From NCBI GenBank assembly GCA_029866325.1, contig JARWZO010000012.1, positions 62,001-126,000 on the forward strand: a stretch of 64,000 nt of DNA, read 5' to 3'. Below are positions 1 to 8,285 of the stretch, one piece after another (position 1 is the first letter of the stretch; every line of letters begins with the position of its first letter). The translations under genes were made by a program, and so were the position numbers. This DNA comes from Fluviicola sp. (lineage in GTDB: Bacteria; Bacteroidota; Bacteroidia; Flavobacteriales_D; Crocinitomicaceae). The notes beneath the pieces are model-generated. The model made no database searches. It saw nothing but the letters and a program-made list of their open reading frames with translations, and had not been told where the DNA came from.

Positions 1-2
1 GG

Positions 3-374
3 ATGTACAATACAGAAAGTCTTTCTGCGAGTATTCTTCACCCAAATCAATCGTTTTGGTTATATCAGGAAAATGGTGAAACACTTGGTTTTGCAGGGAT
101 TGAACACCAACACTCAGGAGAAAACGCCACAAAATTGCACAAGATTTATGTGCTTCCGCAAGCTCAAGGAAAACAAATTGGAAAACAACTGTTGGAAAAG
201 GTGATTTCAGAAGCCAAAAATGCCGGAAGTAGCGCTTTGTTATTGAATGTGAACCGTTATAACAATGCAACTACTTTCTACAAACGACAAGGATTCCGTA
301 TCACAAATGAGGTAAACATCGATATTGGAAATGGGTATTTGATGGAAGACTATGAGATGACGCTTGCGCTATAA
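3..374 (+). CDS. GNAT family N-acetyltransferase, 5' end cut by window
   Basis: The 123 visible residues cover most of a GNAT acetyltransferase, an acetyl-CoA-dependent enzyme that acetylates amines of small molecules or proteins. The central strand and acetyl-CoA loop are visible (IYVLPQAQGKQIGKQLL at about 47-63, a variant of the Q/RxxGxG/A motif), followed by the VNRYNNATTFYKRQGF segment typical of the C-terminal half. The ATG at position 3 is only the first one in the window. Usual GNAT proteins are 150-180 aa, so the true start is probably upstream and outside. Substrate cannot be told. It converges on the lipoprotein gene at 486-992 with a hairpin repeat between them. Confidence 0.8.
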   Translation: MYNTESLSASILHPNQSFWLYQENGETLGFAGIEHQHSGENATKLHKIYVLPQAQGKQIGKQLLEKVISEAKNAGSSALLLNVNRYNNATTFYKRQGFRITNEVNIDIGNGYLMEDYEMTLAL

Positions 375-377
375 TCG

Positions 378-483
378 AAAATTGAAAATGTAAAATTGAA
401 AAGAAGGGCTTGACTTATAAAGTACCGTTTTTACTTAAAACAACCTTTTCAATTTTACATTTTACATTTTACATTTTAAATTT
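378..483. repeat. Intergenic A/T-rich inverted repeat, copy 1
   Basis: The left arm (378-406, AAAATTGAAAATGTAAAATT then GAAAAGAAGG) pairs with a right arm (443-483) made of CCTTTTCAATTTTACATTTT followed by extra ACATTTT units. The loop of about 36 bp is not shared with the other copies. It lies between convergent genes and could act as a bidirectional terminator. Three related copies sit at 4850-4970, 45687-45839 and 47978-48113. Confidence 0.7.
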
Positions 484-485
484 CC

Positions 486-992
486 TTAATCCTTTTTCCA
501 CTCAATCTGACCTGCCAAAAACCCTTCCATTCCCATAGAGGCTTTTACTTCTTCACGGTAAGCTTCAATTGAAGTAATAGCAGCTGTTCCATTGACTTTC
601 AAAGAGATATCAGATGAAGTGAATCCATTTTTAATCATTTCAATATGATAGACATAGTATGTTTCTTGTTCCACATCATCTATTACTTGCTGCAAAACTA
701 AAAAAGTTTGATCGTCCAATTTTGCTAACCAACCCGTAAAATCAGGTCCATCAGCCATGAACGACGAACCTTTTTCTGCCACATAAACAGTATAGGTATT
801 GGTTTCGGAGCCTTTTTTTATAATCACTTTATTGGCTTCCACATCTTCTGCTGTATTCGAGAATGTACCAATCAGACGTGTATCTAGTTTTACATCGCCC
901 TTTTTCCCCAAGGGATAAGTGCTGCTAACCGGACAACCTGCCAAGATGAATAGCCCGGAGACAATAAGTGCAATGGATAAAATGGTTTTCAT
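486..992 (-). CDS. Small lipoprotein of unknown function
   Basis: The product has 168 residues. The start at 992 is chosen because it places a clean lipoprotein signal peptide at the N-terminus: MKTILSIALIVSGLFILAGC with lipobox LAGC, so Cys20 would be lipidated. The open frame extends further upstream but without a signal sequence. The mature part is hydrophilic and beta-rich with no family that I recognise. It stands alone, converging on the GNAT gene. Likely exported and anchored to a membrane; function unknown. Confidence 0.75.
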   Translation of the reverse strand: MKTILSIALIVSGLFILAGCPVSSTYPLGKKGDVKLDTRLIGTFSNTAEDVEANKVIIKKGSETNTYTVYVAEKGSSFMADGPDFTGWLAKLDDQTFLVLQQVIDDVEQETYYVYHIEMIKNGFTSSDISLKVNGTAAITSIEAYREEVKASMGMEGFLAGQIEWKKD

Positions 993-1021
993 AGTCTGTA
1001 GTTTAATTGTTTCGAAGTTAG

Positions 1022-1237
1022 TCAATATTCTTCTTCTTGCTCTTTGCGGTGCGCTATTTTCCGATCTAATTTCGAGATGATAGTGCTCGCGGTTGTCGTA
1101 AACAAGAACGGAAAAAATGCATGCACAAAACATGCCACTATTGCCAATATGAGCTTAAATTGTACATAAAACGCAAAAGCGAAATGCTGAAAATAATTTA
1201 ACCCTACTTCGCGCGGGTGTTTGGTAAATGGGTTCAT
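1022..1237 (-). CDS. DUF6356 family small membrane protein
   Basis: A 71-residue protein beginning MNPFTKHPREVGLNYFQH, the hallmark of the DUF6356 family, with one or two hydrophobic helices in the middle (about 20-50) and a charged C-terminus. The family's function is not known. The start ATG overlaps the stop of the racemase gene by 4 bp (ATGA), so translation is probably coupled, and this is the last gene of the 4763-to-1022 minus-strand operon. Confidence 0.8.
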   Translation of the reverse strand: MNPFTKHPREVGLNYFQHFAFAFYVQFKLILAIVACFVHAFFPFLFTTTASTIISKLDRKIAHRKEQEEEY

Positions 1238-1965
1238 AATTCCGTATATTCTATCGTTTCTAAGTCTACATCAAAGGCTTTTTTCGCAGCCACGCGCATT
1301 TTTTCTACCGATCCGGAAGTGATCCAGCGTGTTGAATTGTTTCCATTCATATCGGGATAACGCTTACGAATTGCTTCGACCATGCGATTCATCGGATCAA
1401 TGAGTTGAACCTTGGGAATGATCATGTTGATTTGATCTATCAACACCGGATAATGGGTGCAAGCCAGTAAAATCGCATCACAATTTTTCAAGGGCTCGAA
1501 AATTCGCTTTAAATCTGCTGTCATTCCTTCCGAATCAAGATCACCGGCTTCTATCCGAACAGACAAGGCCTGCCCTACTTCTTGGTGAATTTCAGCAATA
1601 GTCGTTGATAAAGGTCGTTTGTAAATTTCAGATTCTATCGTTCTGTAACCGCCAACAATGCCCAAACTCGTTGGAGAAACGGTTTCAACGGCTTTCACGC
1701 CAAATTCAATCATATTTATTACGTCCGGATGATCGGGAGATGCCGTACTTGCCGCGTTACAGGCAATCGCAACTAACTCGCAGCCCTGATCAAAAAGGTG
1801 TTGAACCACTTGTTGAACGCGAGGTCGCAGTTCAGAATCGGGTAATTTTCCATAAGGCGGAACACCGGTATCCGAAAAATAAACAACATCTACATCCGAA
1901 AAAGTCTGCAGTTGTTTGTACAACGAAACGCCACCAATTCCATAATCACAAATTCCGATGGTCAT
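1234..1965 (-). CDS. murI: Glutamate racemase
   Basis: The 243-residue protein fits the Asp/Glu racemase family. Two catalytic cysteines are in the expected places: Cys69 in ACNAAS and Cys169 in ACTHYP. The substrate loop SDTGVPPYG (31-39) matches the D-x-P-YG motif of glutamate racemases. The N-terminus reads IGICDYGIGG instead of the common IGVFDSGVGG, so the protein is divergent and slightly short (usual length 255-275). Expected role is D-glutamate supply for peptidoglycan in the cytoplasm. It starts 1 bp after the methyltransferase stop and overlaps DUF6356 by 4 bp. Another amino-acid racemase activity remains possible. Confidence 0.8.
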   Translation of the reverse strand: MTIGICDYGIGGVSLYKQLQTFSDVDVVYFSDTGVPPYGKLPDSELRPRVQQVVQHLFDQGCELVAIACNAASTASPDHPDVINMIEFGVKAVETVSPTSLGIVGGYRTIESEIYKRPLSTTIAEIHQEVGQALSVRIEAGDLDSEGMTADLKRIFEPLKNCDAILLACTHYPVLIDQINMIIPKVQLIDPMNRMVEAIRKRYPDMNGNNSTRWITSGSVEKMRVAAKKAFDVDLETIEYTEL

Positions 1966-1966
1966 T

Positions 1967-3259
1967 TCACGGGTATGTTAGTCTAATGTCCTGAATCTGT
2001 TCGATATTACCGGAATCGAATGCCAGAATACACGAATTCCAGCCTACATTGATTTTTTGAACCTTTCTTCCGGGAAAACGGCTTTCGAGGTACCATTTCA
2101 TTTCATGTTCGGCGCGAATGGGATTGTAGCGCAGCATTTCCTTCCAATCGGGATGTGTTACCAACTGCTGCAGTTTATCATAAAACGGACGATTACTGTA
2201 TTTCTGGCGGTAATGCATCCATTTGGAACGCAGCAGATTCGGGTATTCACGCAATTTCACAGGAACAGTTACCATATCGATGATCATTACTTTTCCTCCG
2301 GGTTTCAACACCCGTTTGATTTCATCCATCAACGGATCCCAATCAAGGTAACGAAACGAAAGCAGGGACAGCACAACATCAACAGAATGATCTTCCAAGG
2401 GCAAAACAGGACCGGTTAATTGCTTAAAGCTGATGTTTTCATTGGCTTGATTCATGGTTTCGGCGCGAGCCAAAATACCGCTTGAAACATCCAAACCGAT
2501 TCCTTTCTCTATTCGTGGAGCCAATTCTTTGAGCAAAGCTCCATTTCCGCAACCGATGTCGATGACCGTTTTTCCGCTTAAATCGCCGAAATGCTGTTCC
2601 ATCCATTGCCATTCGTCTTTGCGGACTTTGATATCCTGGAAAACGGCATCGTATAATTGTGCTACGCGATTATAGGTAGCATCGGGCTCTGAAGCAGCGG
2701 GTTTGAATGATTTCAGCTCCTCCAATTCACAAGTTCCGCTGTATTTTTTCAACGAGCCTTTCCATCCGTGCGATTTCTTGCCAATACAACCGGCGCCATA
2801 AACATTTTCTGATTGATCGTTGATGCGTTTGAATATCTTTTTATCGGCTGAAAACGTGGTGTACCAATGATAACCAAAGGTTTCTACTCCTGCCACTTGA
2901 GCGAAAAACGCCGCAAACCAACGTGCAGATCGACAGCAATGAAAGTAGGCTTTTCCGTTCGGAGCGAAAGACAAGGGAAGTTGTTTCCACTCATACGGAC
3001 TGTATTGTTCGGGATAATCGACCGTTCCATACATGGGACCGTACATTCCTGCGTGACCGATAAAATGAAATTCATCCAGTTGCTGATGATTGACTGCAAT
3101 TTCAGAAAACAACTCGGTTAGTTCACGTTTGCCAACTATGCCTTCGCAGCGCACTTCACCCGAATAGCGTTCCGTGGTTTCGCGGGTCATCGTTGCGGCA
3201 ATTCGCGCAAACACATCACTTCCTTTGCGGTATTGAGTCGTGTAAACAATTAGAATCAT
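1967..3259 (-). CDS. SAM-dependent methyltransferase with N-terminal His/Cys (clan CD-like) domain
   Basis: A 430-residue two-domain protein. The C-terminal half (about 195-345) is a class I methyltransferase of the Methyltransf_11 type, with motif I VIDIGCGNG at 232-240, the acidic end of the second strand (GLDVSS) and a post-motif III stretch VLKPGGKVMIID. The N-terminal 170 residues are not a methyltransferase. They contain HFIGHAG (His65, His69) and about 40 residues later YFHCCRSARW (Cys108/Cys109), the spacing of the His-Cys dyad of CHAT/caspase-like proteins, although overall similarity is weak. The substrate is unknown. It is one bp from murI and 24 bp from the Smr gene in the same operon. 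Confidence 0.75.
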   Translation of the reverse strand: MILIVYTTQYRKGSDVFARIAATMTRETTERYSGEVRCEGIVGKRELTELFSEIAVNHQQLDEFHFIGHAGMYGPMYGTVDYPEQYSPYEWKQLPLSFAPNGKAYFHCCRSARWFAAFFAQVAGVETFGYHWYTTFSADKKIFKRINDQSENVYGAGCIGKKSHGWKGSLKKYSGTCELEELKSFKPAASEPDATYNRVAQLYDAVFQDIKVRKDEWQWMEQHFGDLSGKTVIDIGCGNGALLKELAPRIEKGIGLDVSSGILARAETMNQANENISFKQLTGPVLPLEDHSVDVVLSLLSFRYLDWDPLMDEIKRVLKPGGKVMIIDMVTVPVKLREYPNLLRSKWMHYRQKYSNRPFYDKLQQLVTHPDWKEMLRYNPIRAEHEMKWYLESRFPGRKVQKINVGWNSCILAFDSGNIEQIQDIRLTYP

Positions 3260-3283
3260 AGACGGATGAGGGCGGTGATTTAG

Positions 3284-3826
3284 TTATGAAATCCAGTTCG
3301 GATGAAACTCAACAGCAGTTGCGCCTTTTCCGTATTCCGAAAAATCGGCGTCGTACACCTCGATTTGATCTTGTTGCGACAAATAGGTTCTGATTTCGTT
3401 TTTCAATACGCCTTCACCTACTCCATGAATCACAATCAGTTTATGAATGCCTTCGCGCTTGGCTTTTTTGAACATACTTCGAAATTCACCTACTTGTTTC
3501 AACATGATTTCGGTGTTGCTCATGCCATTATGCGAATCGAGGATTTCTTCGATGTGCAAGTCGACCTCCCAAACAGTAAGCGGCTTGCGTTGTCCGGTTT
3601 TTTCCTGTAAAATGCGGTAACTCACTTCCTGTTCCACCGAATCTTTCTCGACGGTAAAGTTTTCATCGTATTTTTCGCTGTGAATAAAGACCAAATCGCG
3701 CAGTTGGAGCTTGCGTTCGAAGCCGTCTTCGTCTTCTACCATCGCTTCTTGTCGATCCATACTTTTGATGACGCCATGTCCCTTTTCATAGAGATAACCA
3801 ACGCGTTGTCCAATTTTAAAGTCCAT
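3284..3826 (-). CDS. Smr-domain protein (DUF2027-like N-terminus)
   Basis: The protein has 180 residues from the ATG at 3826, chosen because MDFKIGQRVGYLYEKGHG is the usual beginning of this Bacteroidota family; it overlaps the M50 stop by 11 bp. The N-terminal half looks like a small beta barrel. The C-terminal half is a complete Smr domain: VDLHIEEI, then HKLIVIHGVGEGVLKNEIR, containing the DLH and HGxG motifs of MutS2-type Smr nucleases. Smr domains nick or bind DNA or RNA; here it is a standalone protein, not part of a full MutS2. Its exact role is unknown. Confidence 0.85.
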   Translation of the reverse strand: MDFKIGQRVGYLYEKGHGVIKSMDRQEAMVEDEDGFERKLQLRDLVFIHSEKYDENFTVEKDSVEQEVSYRILQEKTGQRKPLTVWEVDLHIEEILDSHNGMSNTEIMLKQVGEFRSMFKKAKREGIHKLIVIHGVGEGVLKNEIRTYLSQQDQIEVYDADFSEYGKGATAVEFHPNWIS

Positions 3827-4763
3827 TGAATCCTGCTCCATTACTTTGTAACACAAAAAAGACAGAACCGAGAATTGCTGCTATCCAAATAAACACAATG
3901 AACACTCGATAGCCTAAACCTGCGTCTTTTTCCAAAGGCGGTTCTAGCATATTGTTTACTTCTCCTGCCACAATCAATGATGTATCCATTTCTTCGGCAT
4001 TCTCCATGAATTTACGCAATCCGGGAGTGTGCTCCAATACTTCTTTTTTGATGAAATGATACGCACGATCGGTTAATTTCTCGTAAGTAGTTGTGTATTC
4101 AACATCCGAATCGCGCAAGGATTTATGCACCAAATAACGTCTATGGTGACTACGCACTTGAAAGCCCATGAGAAATCCGAAAACCATGAAGAGGTAGTGC
4201 TCGAAGAAAAATCCGAAGGCAATCATGGCAATTGACGAAACAAACGCAAAGACCACTTGAAACAGTTCAATTCGCTGAAAAAACAAGACATTTAGTAAAC
4301 GTCCGCCATCCATGGGTAAAATCGGTAACAAGTTGATGGCGTTGATCAAAAACGACCAAAGTGCCACTTCCACCATCCATAAAACATCTAGTTTGTGACC
4401 GATAAACCAAAAAACAACCGCCAAAGCAATTCCGGGAAGCGGGCCTGCCAAAATAACCAAAATGCTTTCTTTTTGTCGGTATTCGTCTTTGCTACCGTGC
4501 ACAAAAGCGCCCATGAGCGGCACAAACAACATGCGTACATTTTTGTACCCGAAGCGTTTCATCATCAAAAAATGTCCCATTTCATGAATAATGAGAACGG
4601 CCATCAGTTCAATTAGAAAAACAATTTGCTGCCCGAAAAACAATAAAAAAGTCATAGCAAACAACACAATCGAGAAGATCGTGACTGCGATATGCCCTTT
4701 CCGTTGCTCTTCTTTTTCTAGAAAAGGTTTGGGCGGGTAAAGTGAATTGAACTCGTTTTCCAT
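3816..4763 (-). CDS. M50 family (site-2 type) membrane metalloprotease
   Basis: The 315-residue protein has several membrane helices, a zinc site HEMGH (His60, Glu61, His64) inside a helix, and the second metal motif LLPILPMDGGRLL with Asp152. Both are required for S2P/M50 intramembrane proteases, so it is probably active. It lacks the PDZ domain of RseP-type enzymes and ends in an extra C-terminal helix (about 288-310), resembling the stand-alone M50 group. It starts the operon that continues with the Smr gene. A TATATTTG box lies 11 bp upstream of the start codon. Confidence 0.85.
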   Translation of the reverse strand: MENEFNSLYPPKPFLEKEEQRKGHIAVTIFSIVLFAMTFLLFFGQQIVFLIELMAVLIIHEMGHFLMMKRFGYKNVRMLFVPLMGAFVHGSKDEYRQKESILVILAGPLPGIALAVVFWFIGHKLDVLWMVEVALWSFLINAINLLPILPMDGGRLLNVLFFQRIELFQVVFAFVSSIAMIAFGFFFEHYLFMVFGFLMGFQVRSHHRRYLVHKSLRDSDVEYTTTYEKLTDRAYHFIKKEVLEHTPGLRKFMENAEEMDTSLIVAGEVNNMLEPPLEKDAGLGYRVFIVFIWIAAILGSVFFVLQSNGAGFNGL

Positions 4764-4773
4764 AGCTTGTAAG

Positions 4774-4781
4774 CAAATATA
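4774..4781 (-). promoter_or_regulatory. -7 box TATATTTG upstream of the M50 gene
   Basis: Read on the minus strand, TATATTTG matches the Bacteroidota -7 consensus TAnnTTTG and sits 11 bp upstream of the M50 start at 4763. I did not find a convincing -33 TTG at the right distance. Confidence 0.45.
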
Positions 4782-4849
4782 GTATGATTAGGGGGAATTT
4801 TAATTATGAATTGGTTGAATTATCAATTATTAAGGAGAGAAGGAATGAA

Positions 4850-4970
4850 AAATTTAAAATGTAAAATTGAAAAGGGAAAATTGAAAAATGGTTTCAGGTG
4901 AAGACACGAGTTTAAGCTTCTTGATAGAGTCGCCTTTTCAATTTTTAATTTTCCATTTTACATTCAAATA
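4850..4970. repeat. Intergenic A/T-rich inverted repeat, copy 2 (right arm encodes the WD40 C-terminus)
   Basis: The left arm AAATTTAAAATGTAAAATTG and following GAAAAGGG (4850-4876, with a second GAAAATTGAAAAATGG to 4891) pairs with CCTTTTCAATTTTTAATTTT and CCATTTTACATT (4933-4963). The right arm covers the stop codon and last residues of the WD40 gene. It belongs to the same family as 378-483. Confidence 0.65.
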
Positions 4971-5829
4971 TAAGAATGGATTTATCATCACTAAACGTCA
5001 GAAACCTGTTCTGATCGATTGCCAAACACCCGTTGACGGATCGGTTGTGTCCGCCTTGTTTAAATTCAATGCGCTGGGTGACTTTCCATTCGGTGCTGTC
5101 CCAAATTTTTATGGTTTTATCCATGGAAACGGTAATTATTTCGTCTCCACATTGCGCGATGCCGTAAATGGTTTGATAATGTGCCGGCCATTCCTGCAGG
5201 AGTTTTCCGGTTAACATATCCCATAATCGCAAATGCGCATCTTTTCCACCAGACAACAAAGTATGTGTAAACTCATTGATCGACAACGACACTACTCCAC
5301 CCTCATGCGCTTGTTGTTTGCGGATTTCATTAAATGTGGGCAATTCCAATTGTCGCCACGAACCGTCTTGACACCCAATAAACAAACCAGTTTTGGTATG
5401 TTTGATGGATCTGATTTTACCGCAATCCAAATGAAAGGTGGTGAGGAGTTTTCCGGTATAATCTAAGACCAATAAATGACCTTCTGCATCGCCGAGAACC
5501 AACCATTTTTCGGCCGGACAATCGACCGCACTGAACAACGCCTTCCCAAGGAAATTGTGTTCCCAAACCAATTGTTTCGAATCGGTATGGATGGCAATAA
5601 TGGTACCGTTGGTGCAACCAATGATCAGTAAACGCTCAGATTCAACGATTCCCAAGGTATAAGCCGGTGCATCGAGTTTTACGGTAAACGCATCTTGTTT
5701 TCCGTCTGCAGTATTCCAACGGGTTACAAAACGGTCGCCCGCAGTGCTATAAATGAATTCGTTGAAAACGGTACAAGCATAAATAGGGGCGCTATGTCCG
5801 GAGATAACTACCGATTTTCGCCACGTCAT
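4945..5829 (-). CDS. WD40 repeat protein
   Basis: A 294-residue protein with no signal peptide, built of about seven WD40-type repeats; clear units are SGGKDAHLRLWDMLTGKLL and VSMDKTIKIWDSTEWKV, each ending in the W-D dipeptide. It should fold into a single beta propeller that serves as a cytoplasmic protein-binding platform. Partners are unknown. It follows the phosphosulfolactate synthase gene after 3 bp, so the two are co-transcribed. The C-terminal residues FECKMEN are encoded inside an intergenic repeat arm, suggesting that the repeat has shaped the end of the gene. Confidence 0.85.
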   Translation of the reverse strand: MTWRKSVVISGHSAPIYACTVFNEFIYSTAGDRFVTRWNTADGKQDAFTVKLDAPAYTLGIVESERLLIIGCTNGTIIAIHTDSKQLVWEHNFLGKALFSAVDCPAEKWLVLGDAEGHLLVLDYTGKLLTTFHLDCGKIRSIKHTKTGLFIGCQDGSWRQLELPTFNEIRKQQAHEGGVVSLSINEFTHTLLSGGKDAHLRLWDMLTGKLLQEWPAHYQTIYGIAQCGDEIITVSMDKTIKIWDSTEWKVTQRIEFKQGGHNRSVNGCLAIDQNRFLTFSDDKSILIFECKMEN

Positions 5830-5832
5830 GCG

Positions 5833-6648
5833 TTATGCTTCGTCTTCTACTTCGTCTGAATCAACTTGTTTGAGTCGCTCTGCGTAATCGGAAGGAAGGA
5901 ATTCGAAGAACGTATCGCCTCTCAATCCCAAACGGAGACATTCCAACGGAATCACCTCATTCGGACCGATGTTACCAAGATTTACATTAGCACCAAATAA
6001 TTTCACAAACCAAACCTGCTGATTTTTTTGCGGTGCTTCCCAAAGGATATCCCGTGGATTAACACGTGCGATGATTTTGTTGATCAACATCGTATGAGCT
6101 GTTCCATTCGGACGAAAAACGCCAACATTACCGGCCTCGCGACCTTCAGCAATGACTTTCCATGAACCCGCTTCGAGTTCGGTACTCATCATTTTAATCC
6201 AACGCCCCGGGCTGATCAAAATACCTGAATCTTTCGACCCAACTTCCGACATAACGGTGCGGGTTTTCGATAAACGGTGAATCAACTCTAGTTTTTCGTC
6301 ATGATTGATGATAATGGAACCGTCTGAAATTTCAGCTAGATCCATGTTGTATTTATCCAGCAACCGAAGGTAATCTTCAAATTTCCCACGTGCATAAAAT
6401 GCTTCAAAGAGTGTGCCCCCGAAATAGGTGCGCAAACCGGCATCTTTGTATAATTGCAGTTTTTCTTCGAGGTTTTTGGTTACATAAGCTGTACCAAAAC
6501 CAAACTTAACGATATCCGTTAAATGCGCATTTCCTTCAACAAAGTGTTCTGCTTCGCGAAGGCTTAATCCTTTGTCCATCATCATGGTTAAACCATGGTT
6601 TCGTGGCTGTTGTGTGCGTTCGGGAATGAACGGTAAGTCAAAATTCAT
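5833..6648 (-). CDS. comA: Phosphosulfolactate synthase (ComA family)
   Basis: The 271-residue sequence fits the ComA family throughout: KFGFGTAYV and LRTYFGGTLFEAF near the N-terminus, EISDGSI in the centre and SEVGSKDSG further on. ComA enzymes condense sulfite with phosphoenolpyruvate to (R)-phosphosulfolactate, the first step of coenzyme M synthesis in methanogens and of sulfolactate formation in some bacteria. No other sulfonate gene is next to it, so the product's destination is inference; sulfonolipid or sulfolactate synthesis are candidates in Bacteroidota. Here it lies between a TPR gene (59 bp upstream) and the WD40 gene (3 bp downstream). Confidence 0.8.
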   Translation of the reverse strand: MNFDLPFIPERTQQPRNHGLTMMMDKGLSLREAEHFVEGNAHLTDIVKFGFGTAYVTKNLEEKLQLYKDAGLRTYFGGTLFEAFYARGKFEDYLRLLDKYNMDLAEISDGSIIINHDEKLELIHRLSKTRTVMSEVGSKDSGILISPGRWIKMMSTELEAGSWKVIAEGREAGNVGVFRPNGTAHTMLINKIIARVNPRDILWEAPQKNQQVWFVKLFGANVNLGNIGPNEVIPLECLRLGLRGDTFFEFLPSDYAERLKQVDSDEVEDEA

Positions 6649-6707
6649 CTATTTTTTGTACTAAATTGGGTCATTTCATACACAGGAAAATCCTGCATTT
6701 GTTGCTT

Positions 6708-8099
6708 TCAACGGGTCAAATTTACAAATTCCGGCACATTCATCAATTCAGGGTAGCGCACAAAAAGTTCTTTGGTTTTTTCAGGATCTTTTGCAAAGCA
6801 TTCGGAAATGATAATGGTTGCCTCTTCCATACGTCCTGAAAGCCAATTCAGATACATGATAGGTAACAACGCGAAAAATGTATTGTTGTGAATAAGGTAA
6901 TCTTCTACAAAGGCTCTAACTTTTGTCGGATGATGCTCCAGAAGGAAATCAACATAATCGAAAAAAGCATCTTCGTTGTTCGGTTCCAGCGCCAAACATT
7001 TCAGGTAAGCACTTTCGGCCTGTTCGAGTAAATCGCAATTTTCGAGTGCGCCTGCGTAAACGTGGTGGTAACCGTCCATATCCGGTTCAATTTCCAACGC
7101 ACGTTCAATGTAATGCAAACTTTCTTTCGGCTTGCCCTGCAAATCTTTCACGATGCCCAAACCAAGCCACGCTTCAGCTAAATTAGGCGCCAATGTCAGG
7201 CTCTTTTGGTAAAATTCCCAAGCCAGTTCCAACTCTTCTAATTGTTCGTTGGCTTCACCGAGGTAACAATACGTGAGCGCATCATCACCATCGAGGTCAA
7301 TGCAACGGGTAAAACACTCAATCGACTCGTGGTATCGTTCCAATGTCAAATAGGCATTCCCCATATTGAAATAAGCCGGTGAAAAATCGGCATTGATTGC
7401 CACGCAATATTCATACGCATTGAGCGCATCGGTGAAATTTTCTGCTTTTGAAAACGTATTTCCGAGATTGTACCAGGCTGTGAATGAGTATGGATTTTCG
7501 TCCAAAAAGTCGGTATATGACTTCATAGCACGCTTGTAATCGCCCAACTGATCGAAGCAAAAAGCCAATTCATACAAGGCTCCTTCATTTTTCGGATTGA
7601 GGCGCATGGCTTCTTCCAATACTTCTATAGCGCCTGAAAAATCACGCAATTGCTCCAACTCAGAAGCCAGATCAAGGTAAATTTCATCTTTATCTTCCGA
7701 ATCGGCCAAATCGAGCGCTTCACGGAAATAACGTACAGCACGTTTACTGTCACGCAATTGACTGAATATAGCAGCTTTCGTGAGGATTAATTCCACTGAA
7801 TGGCTATCCATTTTCTCGGCTTCCGCCAGGATATTCAGCGCTTCCTTTAATTGCCCCAAGCCTGACATAGCCTGCGCTTTACGAATAAAGAACAAGGCAT
7901 GAAACGGGTATTGCTGAATACCTATTTCTGATGCAGTATTGGATTTCGTGTAATTACCATTGATGAGATAGTGATCAATAATCGCTTCCAGACGGTCGCT
8001 GTCATAAAAACCAACCGCGTTTTGTGCAAGTTGTGTTTCGAAACGCTCCAAATCTTCGCTCAAATGACCATCTTGTGGTTCTTCTTCCCAATCGAACAT
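6708..8099 (-). CDS. Cytoplasmic TPR repeat protein
   Basis: A 463-residue protein consisting almost entirely of tetratricopeptide repeats, about ten units of roughly 34 residues, many with the A/G-x-x-Y-x-x-A-x-x-x-Y/F pattern (for example SFTAWYNLGNTFSKAENFTD and SPAYFNMGNAYLTLERYHES). No signal peptide or membrane helix. TPR proteins of this kind are scaffolds for protein-protein contact. It is followed by the ComA and WD40 genes on the same strand, so the three may form one unit. Confidence 0.85.
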   Translation of the reverse strand: MFDWEEEPQDGHLSEDLERFETQLAQNAVGFYDSDRLEAIIDHYLINGNYTKSNTASEIGIQQYPFHALFFIRKAQAMSGLGQLKEALNILAEAEKMDSHSVELILTKAAIFSQLRDSKRAVRYFREALDLADSEDKDEIYLDLASELEQLRDFSGAIEVLEEAMRLNPKNEGALYELAFCFDQLGDYKRAMKSYTDFLDENPYSFTAWYNLGNTFSKAENFTDALNAYEYCVAINADFSPAYFNMGNAYLTLERYHESIECFTRCIDLDGDDALTYCYLGEANEQLEELELAWEFYQKSLTLAPNLAEAWLGLGIVKDLQGKPKESLHYIERALEIEPDMDGYHHVYAGALENCDLLEQAESAYLKCLALEPNNEDAFFDYVDFLLEHHPTKVRAFVEDYLIHNNTFFALLPIMYLNWLSGRMEEATIIISECFAKDPEKTKELFVRYPELMNVPEFVNLTR

Positions 8100-8210
8100 A
8101 GACCGATTTCTTATTTAAGCATAAAGGTACGACTTTTCGCGTTGATTCTAAGGTGGAGTTAGAGAGTTTACACACATGTTTTTCACATTTTCAGTTAAAT
8201 AACAGTTTTT

Positions 8211-8280
8211 TGAGTTTTTGAGTTTTTAAGTTTATTGAGTTACAATCGAACTAGAAGAAACTTAAAAACTCAAAAACTCA
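8211..8280. repeat. Perfect 23-bp inverted repeat between TPR and AMP-ligase genes
   Basis: The arms 8211-8233 and 8258-8280 are exact reverse complements, with a 24-bp loop, built from the repeated unit GAGTTTTT. The structure lies 5 bp after the end of the AMP-ligase gene (minus strand) and could terminate its transcript. It is different in sequence from the AAAATTGAAAATG family, but has the same architecture. Confidence 0.7.
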
Positions 8281-8285
8281 CTAAA

